DNA of 64,000 nucleotides from Halorarius litoreus (lineage in GTDB: Archaea; Halobacteriota; Halobacteria; Halobacteriales; Haloarculaceae), in NCBI RefSeq assembly GCF_024362405.1, contig NZ_CP101454.1, positions 2,790,001 through 2,854,000 on the forward strand. The letters are read 5' to 3'. Of this stretch, positions 37,010-45,475 are shown one piece after another (positions within the stretch are counted from its first letter, which is position 1; each line of letters opens with the position of its first letter). Made by a program: the position numbers and the translations under genes. The notes beneath the pieces were generated by a model. The model had not been told where the DNA came from. It saw only the letters and a list, made by a program, of their open reading frames with translations, and did not search any database.

Positions 37010-37735
37010 ATGCGATTACTCGTCGTCGGTGCGGGTGAGATGGGCCGCTGGCTCGCCGAGAGCCTCGCGCCCCGGTTCGAGGTGGCCGTCGTCGACACGG
37101 ACCCGGCGGCCGCCGAGGCCGCCGCGGCCGCACTCGACGCCCGCGTGGCCGACGCCGACGAGACGTTCGATGCCGTCGCGTTCGCGGTGCCGATGACTGC
37201 CGTCGAGGAGGCGGTCGCCGCACACGCCCATCGTGCGGAGCGCGCCCTCGTCGACGTCACCGGCGAGATGTCGGCGTCGCTCGACGCGATGCGCGAGCAC
37301 GGCCCCGACCTCGAACGGCTGTCGACCCATCCGCTGTTCTCGGCGTCGAACGCCCCCGGCAACGTCGCAGTCGTCCGTGACTCGACGGGGCCGGTGACCG
37401 ACACCATCGTCGAGGCGCTCGCGGCCGCGGGCAACGAGCCGTTCGAGACGACCGTCGAGGAACACGACCGCGCGATGGAGACCGTGCAGGCGAAGGCCCA
37501 CGCCGCGGTGCTGGCGTACGCACTGGCGGCCGACGACGTCCGCGAGGAGTTCCACACCCCGCTGTCGGGTCCGCTACAGGAGCTGGTCGACCAGCTCGTC
37601 GACAACACGCCGCGGGTGTACGCGGAGATTCAGGCGACGTTCGATGGCGCCGACGACGTGGCCGAGGCCGCCCGCCGAATCGCCGACGCCGACACCGAGA
37701 CCTTCGCCGAGCTGTACGAGGAGGCGTCGCGATGA
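37010..37735 (+). CDS. tyrA: Prephenate dehydrogenase (TyrA-like)
   Basis: 241 residues. The NAD motif is VVGAGEMGRWLAESL (5-19), then DVTGEMSASLDAMRE and the catalytic-region segment STHPLFSASNAP (with the conserved His). The enzyme converts prephenate to 4-hydroxyphenylpyruvate for tyrosine. It lacks the chorismate mutase and ACT domains of longer TyrA proteins; a separate chorismate mutase is at 45476. ATG 37010 has CTTTTGCAC about 30 bases upstream. It overlaps the next gene by ATGA. Confidence 0.92.
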   Translation: MRLLVVGAGEMGRWLAESLAPRFEVAVVDTDPAAAEAAAAALDARVADADETFDAVAFAVPMTAVEEAVAAHAHRAERALVDVTGEMSASLDAMREHGPDLERLSTHPLFSASNAPGNVAVVRDSTGPVTDTIVEALAAAGNEPFETTVEEHDRAMETVQAKAHAAVLAYALAADDVREEFHTPLSGPLQELVDQLVDNTPRVYAEIQATFDGADDVAEAARRIADADTETFAELYEEASR

Positions 37736-39123
37736 ACGCCGACCAGCGCGCCGCCGTCCTCGACAACGCCCGCTACCTCCGGAACGTCCGCCCCATCGAC
37801 CCCGAGGAGATCTTCGAGTACGTCGACGGCCAACCCCACCCGGCGGTCGTCCGGCAGGTACTCCGCGAGCACGCCGTCGACCTGGGGCTCAGCGAGCAAC
37901 ACGACGGGACGTTCGTCCCGGTCGAGGACGGGCCGCTCTCGGTCGAGTTTCAGGGCGTCACCGCGTTCCCCGAACGGTTCGGACGCGTCCTCGAGGACCT
38001 CCTCGTCGGCGAGTTCGGTGCCGGCTGGCCCGCCGGCGAGTCGGGCGAGGAACTTCGCGACACCGTCCGCAAACTGAAGACCGACTACTTCGCGCAGAAC
38101 CCCGTCGAGTACGACTACCGGACGGCGCTCGCGTACGCGCTCTACCATCTCCCGGACTACTACGCCGCGGTCCAGTACGTCCTCGCGCGGCTCGCCCGCG
38201 ACGGCCTGCTCCCCAATCGACTGCGTCTCCTCGACGTGGGTGCGGGCGTCGGCGGCCCGATGCTCGGCGTCAACGACCTGCTGCCCGACGACTCGCTCGT
38301 CGAGTATCACGCGGTCGAGCCCTCCGCAGGGGCCGACGTGTTCGAGGCGCTCGCCGCCGAGACGCGCACCGGGTTCCAGACGCACCTCCACCGCACGACC
38401 GCTGAGGCGTTCGAGCCGGACGGCGAGTTCGACGTCGTGCTGTTCGCGAACGTCCTCTCCGAACTCGACGACCCCGAAGCCGTCGCGAGTCGGTACATGG
38501 AGGCAGTCGCACCCGACGGCTCGCTCGTCGGGCTCGCGCCAGCCGACCGGAACACGGCCATCGGCCTCCGCGAGGTCGAACGTTCGCTCGAGGCCGACGG
38601 CTACGGCGTCTGGGGGCCGCAGGTTCGCCTGTGGCCGAACCGCCGACCGACCGACCGTGGCTGGAGCTTCGACGTCCGGCCGGACCTCGACGTCCCGCCG
38701 TTCCAGCGTCGGCTCGACTCGGCGGCCGACGGCGAGTTCGTCAACGTGGACGTCCAGTACGCGTTCTCCGTGGTCCGCCACGACGACGAGCGGATGGTCG
38801 ACCTCTGGGCCGACTTCGACCGGTTCGCCCCGTTCGCCGAGAGCGAGTCACACGTCACCGACCGGGTCGACTGTCTCGCGCTCAAACTCTCGCACGACCT
38901 CTCCGAGGAGGGGAACCCGCTGTTCAAGGTCTCGGACGGCTCGGAAACGACGGACCACTACGCCGTGGTCACCCGCGAGTCGATGCTGAACGACGCGCTC
39001 CAGCGTGCGGACTACGGCGACGTCCTCGTCTTCGAGAACGTCCTCGTGCTGTGGAACGACGACGAGGGAGCGTACAACCTCGTGGTCGACGCCGAGACCG
39101 TGGTCGACCGGGTCGCCGGGTGA
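37732..39123 (+). CDS. Class I methyltransferase, possibly Rsm22-like
   Basis: 463 residues. The SAM motif RLLDVGAGVGGPMLGVNDLLPDDSLVEYHAVEPS lies near residues 163-195; a second key strand, FDVVLFANVLSELDDPEAV, follows at ~230-248. The family is often annotated as Rsm22 (mitochondrial ribosome methyltransferase-like), but the C-terminal Cys cluster of Rsm22 is not obvious, so the call is tentative. It is co-transcribed with tyrA (ATGA overlap), which does not reveal its substrate. Confidence 0.78.
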   Translation: MNADQRAAVLDNARYLRNVRPIDPEEIFEYVDGQPHPAVVRQVLREHAVDLGLSEQHDGTFVPVEDGPLSVEFQGVTAFPERFGRVLEDLLVGEFGAGWPAGESGEELRDTVRKLKTDYFAQNPVEYDYRTALAYALYHLPDYYAAVQYVLARLARDGLLPNRLRLLDVGAGVGGPMLGVNDLLPDDSLVEYHAVEPSAGADVFEALAAETRTGFQTHLHRTTAEAFEPDGEFDVVLFANVLSELDDPEAVASRYMEAVAPDGSLVGLAPADRNTAIGLREVERSLEADGYGVWGPQVRLWPNRRPTDRGWSFDVRPDLDVPPFQRRLDSAADGEFVNVDVQYAFSVVRHDDERMVDLWADFDRFAPFAESESHVTDRVDCLALKLSHDLSEEGNPLFKVSDGSETTDHYAVVTRESMLNDALQRADYGDVLVFENVLVLWNDDEGAYNLVVDAETVVDRVAG

Positions 39124-39191
39124 GGCTCGGGCGACCGACGCCCGACTCCGCCGCCGAGTAGCTTTTTGCACCCCGTGGCCCTCCCACGGGT

Positions 39192-39974
39192 ATGGAGATA
39201 CTGCTGACGAACGACGACGGCATCGAGGCCGACGGCATCCGCGTCCTCTACGACGCCCTCTCGGACCTCGGTGACGTGACCACCGTCGCGCCCGCGACCG
39301 ACCAGAGCGCGGTCGGCCGGATGATGTCCTACGAGGTCGACGTCGAGGAGCACGACCTCGGCTACGCCGTCCACGGCACGCCGACCGACTGCGTCGTCGC
39401 CGCGGTCGGTGCACTCGACATGAACCCGGACCTCGTCGTCTCCGGCTGCAACCGCGGCGCGAACATCGGCGAGTACGTCCTCGGCCGCTCGGGAACCGTC
39501 TCCGCCGCCGTGGAGGCTGCGTTCTTCGGCCTGCCGGCTATCGCCGTCTCGCTGTACGTCCCCGTCGGTGAGGACATCTCCCGCAGCGACTTCCCGGTCG
39601 AACACCACGAGTACGCCGAGGCTGCTCGTGCGACTCGGTTCCTCGTCGAGCACGTCCAGAGCGCCGGGGTGTTCGAGCAGGCCGACTACCTCAACGTCAA
39701 CTGCCCGGTGCCCGGCGACGAGCCCGCGCCGATGGTCGTCACTCGCCCCTCTCACGTCTACGACATGGACGCGGAGCGCGAGGGGACGACCGTCCACCTC
39801 GAAGACCGCATCTGGCAACGAATGGCCGACGGCGACATCACCGACCCCGAGGGGACCGACCGACGCGCCGTCGTCGAGGGTCGCGTGTCGGTGTCGCCGC
39901 TCACCGCCCCACACACCACCGAACACCACGAGGCGCTCGACGGGCTCGCGGCGGGCTACAACGGCCAGGACTGA
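39192..39974 (+). CDS. surE: SurE 5'/3'-nucleotidase
   Basis: 260 residues. SurE removes phosphate from nucleoside monophosphates in stationary or stressed cells. Metal sites are LLTNDDGIEADGI (Asp8-Asp9) and VVSGCNRGANIGE (Asn). PTDCVVAAV and GTVSAAVEAAFFGLPAIAVS are family segments. The length fits SurE. A promoter-like CTTTTTGC at ~39162-39169 lies about 27 bases upstream. It is followed by a convergent broken DUF2071 gene. Confidence 0.94.
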   Translation: MEILLTNDDGIEADGIRVLYDALSDLGDVTTVAPATDQSAVGRMMSYEVDVEEHDLGYAVHGTPTDCVVAAVGALDMNPDLVVSGCNRGANIGEYVLGRSGTVSAAVEAAFFGLPAIAVSLYVPVGEDISRSDFPVEHHEYAEAARATRFLVEHVQSAGVFEQADYLNVNCPVPGDEPAPMVVTRPSHVYDMDAEREGTTVHLEDRIWQRMADGDITDPEGTDRRAVVEGRVSVSPLTAPHTTEHHEALDGLAAGYNGQD

Positions 39975-39986
39975 CCTCAATACGCA

Positions 39987-40691
39987 TCAAACGCAGACCG
40001 ACTCCCGCTCGCGCCACTCGTGGGCGATGTCCGTCATCAACAGCGCGTCGTCGAACGCCACGCTCTCGGCTGGTAACGCCTCGAAGAAACTCGAGGAGAC
40101 GGACTCGACGTCGAGCGGCGTCACCGCCCAGTCGAACGCACAGAGCTCGATGGCGTCGAAGCCGTCCCGGCCGGGGGAGAACCCGAGCGACCCCTCGCGG
40201 AAGAACCGCGAGGCGTCCTCGACCGAACCGAACACCGAGTCGTCGGGGAGCGCGTCGGTCGTGCGGCCGGCGACTGACACCGACACCTCCCCGTCGTCGC
40301 TGTGCATCGACACCGCGTAGCGGTCCGCTGCGGACAGGGAATCGAAGCTCGCACGGTGGTACTCGCCCGCGAACAGTCGGCCACCGAGCAGGGTGTTCAG
40401 CCGGGAGTCGGAGTCCCGCCGTGGGACGTACACGCCTGCTCGGCGCTCGCCGTCTTCCGCCCACTCGACGGCGATGCGATGCGCGGCGTTCTCCGAGGTC
40501 GTGCCGAACACCGACGGGACGTACCGGGGTCACTCGTCGACGAGTCGAATGAGACAGATGCCGCCGATACCCCAGCCGTCGACCGTCTGCGGTTCGAACG
40601 GCTCGGGCAGTAGCTCACGGAGTGCGTCCGGCTCGACCCGGTAGTTGGCGAGGATGCGGCGGTCGATGACGCCGCGGACAGCCGGGAGCAT
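39987..40691 (-). pseudogene. DUF2071 family gene interrupted by an in-frame TGA
   Basis: Read through a TGA at 40530-40532, the frame gives a 234-residue DUF2071 protein. The N-terminal part is MLPAVRGVIDRRILANYRVEP...GGICLIRLVDE; the rest is PRYVPSVFGTTSENAAHRIAVEW and on to MTDIAHEW. Related proteins have RPR or a similar sequence at the stop, so CGA to TGA is likely. No frameshift is seen. The start ATG at 40691 has TTTTTG about 27 bases upstream. The C-terminal part alone could start at GTG 40511. It is a nonsense mutant, a sequencing error or a readthrough site. Confidence 0.82.
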
Positions 40692-40739
40692 GCCAGCCAT
40701 CCTCATCGGAGCGACAAAAACCTCCGGTCGGTGTCCGAG

Positions 40740-42350
40740 CTACCTGCTGCGTGGACCGTTCGCGCCGGGTCGTCCCAGCGCCCGTTGCGTCGGATAGCGG
40801 ATGGTGGTCGCGTCGTGGTCGACCTCGACGCCAGCCGACTCGCGTGAGGTGGCGTGCCCGGAGTCGGAGGTGGCGACGACGAACCGGAGCGTGTCTCCCG
40901 CCGCGAACCTGCGGTAGAACGGCTCCATCGCCACGGTCTCGGAGACGGTCGTGCCGACCGCGCCCGTGAGCCGGGTCGGCGTCACCTGACCGTCGATGAG
41001 CGTCGCGCCGTCGTTGGTGACGTGGTACGCCTTCAAGAACAGCCGGGCCTCGGGCCCGAGAAGGGTCGCCGTCAACTCGACCTCCGGCGCACCGAAGACG
41101 GTCGTGTCGCGTTCGATGGGGATGTCGATGCGCATCGCTGTCGCCTCGGTCGCGTCGCGGTCCTCGGGGGAGAAGTGGCTCGTGGAGGTGGGTGCGACGC
41201 TGTTGATGATGGGCGTCGACCCGCTCCCGAGTACGTCGGAAACGGTGAGCGAGGGGTCGTCCCTCCCGACGGGTTCGATGTCGTCTGCGGGCCGATACGT
41301 GCCCGTCTGCTCGTCGAACACCTCCACGACCGGGCGGTCGCTTTGCCCGTCGCCTTTCAGGTGGGTGTCGAGCCACGCGAGCGCCGCGGCGTCGGTGTGG
41401 GCGTTCCCGGGAACGAGCCCCGGCCCGGCAACGTGCCCGCCGTTGAACAGCAGCAGCCGCGCGTCGGTGCCCGTCTCGCGGAGCCCGCGGAAGTTGGCGA
41501 CGGCCTCCTTCGGCGTGAACAGCGTGTCGATCCACCCCGAGATGAGGAGCGTCGGGATGTCGATGTCTGCCAGCTTGTGCGACGGCGAGCGAGCACGGAA
41601 CCACGCCTCCTCGTCGTCGGGGATGTCGTTGGTCGCGAGCCCCTTCACGAGCGCCTCGTGAATCCGGGGAGAGAGCCCCTCCGTGTCGTAGGTGTCGGGA
41701 TGGTTGTTCCCCCCGGCGGTCACGCCCCGGGAGCCTGCGGTACCGAGTCCGAACAGTGCCGCAGCCCAGCCGACCTTCACCACACCGTCCTCGTAGTTCT
41801 CTGCGCCGTCGAGCGGTCGGCCGTTCGGCTCCAGCGAGTACCGGAGGTCGTGCCAGCACCACCGCGGGACGATGGCGTCGAGCCGGTCGTCGACCGCAGC
41901 CGTATTGAGCTGGATGCCGCCGGCGTACGACTCGCCGTCCATCCCGACGACGGGGTCGTCGCCGTCGGCACGGACCCGAGACTGGTCGGCGAGCCACGTG
42001 ATGAGCGCCTGGGCGTCTTGCACCTCGTTCGGGCCGTCGACACCCACCTGTCCCTCGCTCTCACCGAAGCCACGCGAGTCGTAGGTGAGGACGACGTAGC
42101 CGTTCTGGGCGTAGGTCTGTGCGCGGGCCTCGGCCGTCGAGCGGTCGAGCCCCCAGCCGTGCGTCATCAGGAGAGCCGGATGCTCGTCGGAACCAGGTGG
42201 GCGAAACAGCGTCGCGGCGAGTTCGGTGCCGTCCCAGGAGTCGATGCGGAGGTCGCGCGTCGTCACCGCGGCCGACGCGGTGCCGGTCGCGAACGTGCCG
42301 GCGAGCGCGAGCCCTCCGGCCCGGAGTGCGTCACGGCGTGTCAGGTCCAT
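40740..42350 (-). CDS. Tat-exported alpha/beta hydrolase (CocE/X-Pro dipeptidyl-peptidase type)
   Basis: 536 residues. The N-terminus MDLTRRDALRAGGLALAGTFATGTASA is a Tat signal peptide (RR motif, Ala-X-Ala cut near 29). The hydrolase domain carries LMTHGWGLDRSTAEA, the nucleophile elbow GMDGESYAGGIQ (Ser ~145), and a likely acid/His pair in the lid-following region (GWIDTLFTPKEAV and NGGHVAG). The C-terminal jelly-roll (~360-530) is typical of S15/CocE esterases. It probably cleaves ester or peptide bonds outside the cell. Substrate unknown. Confidence 0.9.
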   Translation of the reverse strand: MDLTRRDALRAGGLALAGTFATGTASAAVTTRDLRIDSWDGTELAATLFRPPGSDEHPALLMTHGWGLDRSTAEARAQTYAQNGYVVLTYDSRGFGESEGQVGVDGPNEVQDAQALITWLADQSRVRADGDDPVVGMDGESYAGGIQLNTAAVDDRLDAIVPRWCWHDLRYSLEPNGRPLDGAENYEDGVVKVGWAAALFGLGTAGSRGVTAGGNNHPDTYDTEGLSPRIHEALVKGLATNDIPDDEEAWFRARSPSHKLADIDIPTLLISGWIDTLFTPKEAVANFRGLRETGTDARLLLFNGGHVAGPGLVPGNAHTDAAALAWLDTHLKGDGQSDRPVVEVFDEQTGTYRPADDIEPVGRDDPSLTVSDVLGSGSTPIINSVAPTSTSHFSPEDRDATEATAMRIDIPIERDTTVFGAPEVELTATLLGPEARLFLKAYHVTNDGATLIDGQVTPTRLTGAVGTTVSETVAMEPFYRRFAAGDTLRFVVATSDSGHATSRESAGVEVDHDATTIRYPTQRALGRPGANGPRSR

Positions 42351-42647
42351 AGGGGTCGATGTTCACCCCCGAGTAAGGCCCTCCTGCCGCGGGTGTCCGG
42401 TGATTTATCATTCATCCCGTCGCGTGGCCCACTCAGCAGTGTTTCGAGGGGAGGCGCGTTCGGTTGGCGCGGGCACGCGGCACGGGTTCCCTCTGCGACG
42501 ACTCGCGGAAGCATGCCCTGAGCGTTCCCACCCTGGCCGTCTCGGGTTTCGAACGCTGGTTCCCTCCTGTTGGGACTCAGCTCTACTGCCTAACCATGGT
42601 GGCAACGAACGTACACCTATGGCCCGGAACGATTCGGAGGTGGGTGC
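42351..42647. other. ~297-bp gap without a recognised gene
   Basis: I see no supportable gene. The gap holds the promoter region of the Tat hydrolase (GATAAATCACC on the - strand near 42400) and a ribosome-binding site for the downstream membrane gene. A T-arm-like GGGTTTCGAACGC near 42542 does not build a tRNA. Confidence 0.5.
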
Positions 42648-43304
42648 ATGACCGAGACGACGACCACCACCCGCGGTCGAACGCCGTTGCAGACGCTCGG
42701 CGACTATCTCTACCACGACAACGTCTTCGTCCGGTTCGTCACACTGTGGCTCGTCCTCATCGCCCTGTTCACGAGCACGTGGTACGTCGCGTACTACCTC
42801 CTCCCCGAAGGCCTGCTCCGGTCGTCGAACACGGCCAGGCTCCTCCCCGAGTACGCCGGCTCGGTGTGGGCGGAGTTCCTGGTGATCTTCGCCATCAACC
42901 TCTCCATGGTCGCCGTCGTCGCCGCGGTGAACACGTTCCGGTCGCTCCGAACACCTGCGGGCTACGTCGTCGTCGCGGTCGTCTGGATACAGGGCGCAAT
43001 CACGTGGGGGACGAACTCGCTAGCCATCGAAGCTGGCCGCCTCGCCCCGTCGCTGACGGTCGTCCTCGGACGCAGCGGCATCTTCGAGCTGACGGCGTAC
43101 GTCGCCGTCGCCGTCGCCACCCGCGAACTGATGCTCTGGCATCAACGGGGTACACCACGCTGGCGCGAGGAGTTCGAACGCGTCCGATCTCCCCGTGACT
43201 GGCAGCTCTCTCGAAACGAGTGGCTCGTCTTGCTCGCAGGCATCGCCCTCCTCGCGCTGGCAAACTACCGTGAGGCGGTGATGGTCAGTCGAGTCGTTGG
43301 GTGA
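42648..43304 (+). CDS. Multi-pass membrane protein, SpoIIM-like
   Basis: 218 residues with about five transmembrane helices (near ~28-50, ~78-100, ~107-125, ~135-155 and ~195-213). The pattern AEFLVIFAINLSMVAVVAAVNTF and GAITWGTNSLAIEAGR resembles haloarchaeal stage II sporulation protein M homologues of unknown function. A strong GGAGGTG ribosome-binding site lies 5 bases upstream of ATG 42648, unusual among the leaderless genes here. No operon partner follows; the cassette region begins soon after. Confidence 0.82.
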   Translation: MTETTTTTRGRTPLQTLGDYLYHDNVFVRFVTLWLVLIALFTSTWYVAYYLLPEGLLRSSNTARLLPEYAGSVWAEFLVIFAINLSMVAVVAAVNTFRSLRTPAGYVVVAVVWIQGAITWGTNSLAIEAGRLAPSLTVVLGRSGIFELTAYVAVAVATRELMLWHQRGTPRWREEFERVRSPRDWQLSRNEWLVLLAGIALLALANYREAVMVSRVVG

Positions 43305-43370
43305 GGGGAGCGGCCCCGCGGTTCATCGTGCGCGAGTTGCCCAAAAGACGGCTGGAACTGCCGTAGTCGA

Positions 43371-43420
43371 CTACCCACTCTCGCGCTGCTCTACCTTGTT
43401 CAACTCGATAGAATCCACTA
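43371..43420 (-). repeat. Chorismate mutase 3'-end copy A
   Basis: On the - strand it reads ...SIELNKVEQRESG and a TAG stop, matching the last codons of chorismate mutase (LIELNKVEQRESR and TAG, copy C at 45476). It sits left of the first toxin-antitoxin cassette. Similarity extends some 15 bases past the stop. Confidence 0.85.
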
Positions 43421-43471
43421 TGCACGAGGACGTAATTTACTACTCACTCACTTGCTTTGGGAGGTGTATCT

Positions 43472-43888
43472 TCACAGTGTATCGAACGATTCGACAACCT
43501 CACCCGTCGTGAACACTGGCACGAGGTCTTGGTCATCGAAGTCCGAGTCGTCGCTCCACACACCTGCGTCCCGAGCGAGCGCACAGGCCACGTACAGCAC
43601 GTCGTCGGGGTCGGTGTCACCTATCGCATCTTCGGCCTCCTCGATGTGCGGGTAGAACTCGCTGGCGGGAACCGTCTCGATATACTGGAACAGGAGGTCG
43701 ATAAACTGTCGAACCCTGTCCGAACTCATTCCTGACTTCTCAACGATGAGGTCTTCGTAGTTCCCGATTTCGTCGTGAACAACTTCAGGTGTCAGGAGTT
43801 CCGGTTCGAGCGTGACGATGAGTTCCCGAGCTTTCGAGTTAGCGATGAGCGCAGAGATGACGACGTTCGCATCGACGACTAACTTCAT
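43472..43888 (-). CDS. vapC: PIN-domain toxin (VapC-like)
   Basis: 138 residues of the PIN nuclease fold. Acidic active-site residues appear in MKLVVDANVVISAL (Asp6), the Glu of VVHDEIGNYE (~38-42) and DPDDVLYVACALARDAGVWSDDSDF (~98-120). VapC toxins cleave RNA, often tRNA. It lies 9 bases downstream of a VapB-like antitoxin on the same strand, a normal TA layout with the antitoxin first. It is the core of cassette 1 (43420-44518). Confidence 0.88.
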   Translation of the reverse strand: MKLVVDANVVISALIANSKARELIVTLEPELLTPEVVHDEIGNYEDLIVEKSGMSSDRVRQFIDLLFQYIETVPASEFYPHIEEAEDAIGDTDPDDVLYVACALARDAGVWSDDSDFDDQDLVPVFTTGEVVESFDTL

Positions 43889-43897
43889 CCGTCAGAA

Positions 43898-44128
43898 CTA
43901 CTCCGACTCTTCTTCGATGCGCTTCCGTGCGCTCTCGTTGATTTTGGCGGCGAGTTCGTCAACGTCGGCGTCGGTGAGGTCGCTCTCGGCGGTCAGTTCG
44001 TCCATCAGTTCGAGTTTCTCGATTTTGTTTCGGATGGCCTGTCGAGTGACCTCGCTCCAGTTTATCTCCGGGTGCTTCTCCATTCGCTCTTTGAGCGCAT
44101 CGTCCACGTTGACGGTAATAGTGGGCAT
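43898..44128 (-). CDS. vapB: VapB-like antitoxin
   Basis: 76 residues: the beta-strand N-terminus PTITVNVDDALKERMEKHPE and helix NWSEVTRQAIRNKIEKLELMDEL form a ribbon-helix-helix-like DNA-binding domain. A C-terminal acidic tail (SDLTDADVDELAAKINES) should bind the PIN toxin. The ATG at 44128 is chosen because it begins directly with the MPTITVNV strand, as expected of ribbon-helix-helix antitoxins; upstream in-frame codons (to 44224) look non-coding. It is autoregulatory by family analogy. Confidence 0.86.
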   Translation of the reverse strand: MPTITVNVDDALKERMEKHPEINWSEVTRQAIRNKIEKLELMDELTAESDLTDADVDELAAKINESARKRIEEESE

Positions 44129-44236
44129 ACAGAAATCTATGGGAACACAGAATACTGTGCCTTTCGGTGGCTGAAATAGGAGCCACAACTCAGGTCTGCG
44201 AGAAAGCGCCAAATAGTCAAACAACGAACCAATAGT

Positions 44237-44401
44237 ATGGAAAAGGAGTATTCCAAGTTAGACGTTCTCCGTGGAGCTTCGGTCACAGCAGTGGTACTGA
44301 TAATGCTCCCAACGGCGGCGATTCTGCTGGTTACTGCTCTTCTCGCTCGTGAATATGCCTCTAGCTCTAATCAGGCCGACTCCACGCCCAGCCGAGGTTA
44401 G
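44237..44401 (+). CDS. 54-residue single-helix membrane protein in cassette 1
   Basis: The frame ATG 44237 to TAG 44401 encodes a short charged start (MEKEYSKLDVLRGAS), one transmembrane helix (~15-37, VTAVVLIMLPTAAILLVTALL) and a polar tail. It is convergent-side neighbour to vapBC inside the same cassette, divergent from vapB. No family is recognised. Being small and hydrophobic and linked to a TA module, it could be a third toxin-like element or just cargo. Confidence 0.55.
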   Translation: MEKEYSKLDVLRGASVTAVVLIMLPTAAILLVTALLAREYASSSNQADSTPSRG

Positions 44402-44518
44402 CATGTTCTAGGTCACAGCTTCCGTTCTCGCTAATCGAGCGGCGAACCAACTGAACAACAACCTGAATATTTCTAAATCGAAATCAGGCGGTAAACGTCT
44501 AATTACACTCGTTTAGTG

Positions 44519-44568
44519 CTATCTAGACTCCCTTTGCTCCACCTTGTTCAGATAGATGAGATCCACCA
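44519..44568 (-). repeat. Chorismate mutase 3'-end copy B
   Basis: On the - strand it reads LIYLNKVEQRESR and a TAG stop, again matching the end of chorismate mutase. It separates cassette 1 from cassette 2. The inner flank ATCCACYATRC is shared with copy A but not with copy C, marking a cassette end. Confidence 0.85.
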
Positions 44569-44653
44569 TACGTACTCTTGAAAAGATCTTGTTGGAACCA
44601 TCAATCCCAAGCTGATGGTAAGATTCTTCATTTGTGGTACCGTAGTCCTCTCT

Positions 44654-44899
44654 ATGTCAGCAGAGACGGATGCACAGGGACGGCTGTACATTCCAAAGGA
44701 GGTACGCGAGAAGTACGGCCAGAAGTATCACATCGTCATGTACGAGGACAGAATCGAGCTGATTCCGGTAGCGGACGATCCACTCGCCGCTGTCCGCGAG
44801 GCAGCAGGCGAACTTCACGATGCATCTGTCGAGGAGATCCGAGAGGACATCGAGGCGGAGGCGAAAGGCGAAGCTGAGGAAGCCGGCGACGACAGATGA
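44654..44899 (+). CDS. AbrB/SpoVT-type antitoxin
   Basis: 81 residues with the swapped-hairpin start SAETDAQGRLYIPKEVREKYGQKYHIVMYEDRIELIPV (~2-39), typical of AbrB-fold DNA-binding antitoxins, and an acidic C-terminal tail for toxin binding. ATG 44654 matches the family start; a longer frame reaches 44615. It overlaps the PIN gene by ATGA, so translation is coupled. It is the antitoxin of cassette 2. Confidence 0.88.
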   Translation: MSAETDAQGRLYIPKEVREKYGQKYHIVMYEDRIELIPVADDPLAAVREAAGELHDASVEEIREDIEAEAKGEAEEAGDDR

Positions 44900-45282
44900 C
44901 GGTGTACGTCGAGACGGATTTTCTGCTCGCACTCGCCAAAGATACCGATTGGTTACAGAGTTCCGCGGAGGACGCCCTTGACGAGTACGACGTCGAAACG
45001 TCACCGCTCTCGTACCTCGAACTCCTCCTCGCCCGGGAACGCTACGAGTTCGACTACGTTCCACTGGTAGCAAACCTGCTCGAACTCGTCCCTGTGCGAA
45101 ACGAGGAAGAGAAACAGATAGTGCTGAAAGCCGTCAACTACTACGACGAGGGAATGACGCCGTTTGACGCCTTCCACGCAGCTACTGCGGAAACGCGTGG
45201 GGTGGACGTGCTCTCGTCCGAGAAAGACTATGAAGAGATCGAGGTCGAACGAGTCCCACTCGAACCAACTGACGAGGAATAG
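44896..45282 (+). CDS. PIN-domain toxin of cassette 2
   Basis: 128 residues. PIN acidic residues are in MTVYVETDFLLALAKD (Asp8), SPLSYLELLLARER (Glu ~41) and GMTPFDAFHAATAETRGVDVLSSEKDYE (Asp ~87, Asp ~104-107). Pairing of an AbrB antitoxin with a PIN toxin is a standard archaeal TA combination. It is not closely similar to the PIN toxin of cassette 1, so the two cassettes were acquired separately. A palindromic element (45299-45327) follows. Confidence 0.88.
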   Translation: MTVYVETDFLLALAKDTDWLQSSAEDALDEYDVETSPLSYLELLLARERYEFDYVPLVANLLELVPVRNEEEKQIVLKAVNYYDEGMTPFDAFHAATAETRGVDVLSSEKDYEEIEVERVPLEPTDEE

Positions 45283-45298
45283 CTTCGGACAGAGGAGA

Positions 45299-45327
45299 GA
45301 GTACCAAGTGAGCGAAGCGAGGTACTC
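45299..45327. repeat. Palindromic GAGCG element after cassette 2 toxin
   Basis: Arms GAGTACC and GGTACTC enclose a loop containing GAGCGAAGCGA. This is the same core as at 46653-46663 (GAGCGTAGCGA) between other arms. Confidence 0.55.
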
Positions 45328-45475
45328 GTGGCGGGTGTCGTGACCGCGTGTGTAACGGACTTAGTCGAATCTTCCGGCTGCTCGTCGAGTCCAAGAGTTC
45401 GCAAGGTGGCGTCGAGAATCGACGCATCCGCCTACTAATCTCTTGCTATAAGTCCCGTAACAGTCGTTTTGTCGG

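Noticed and set aside
40530..40532. Selenocysteine or pyrrolysine decoding of the in-frame TGA
   Set aside because: Pyrrolysine uses TAG, not TGA, and haloarchaea are not known to use selenocysteine; no SECIS-like hairpin was seen.
42530..42600. T-arm-like GGGTTTCGAACG near 42542, possible tRNA
   Set aside because: No acceptor pairing, no matching anticodon stem, and stems flanking the T-loop do not pair.
42226..42651. A 141-codon + strand frame across the gap before the SpoIIM-like gene
   Set aside because: The first part is a shadow of the Tat hydrolase signal region; the rest has no coding features and no conserved motif.
43305..45475. An insertion sequence or integrase in the TA cassette region
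   Set aside because: No transposase- or recombinase-like frame is present on either strand; only the TA genes and one 54-residue frame.
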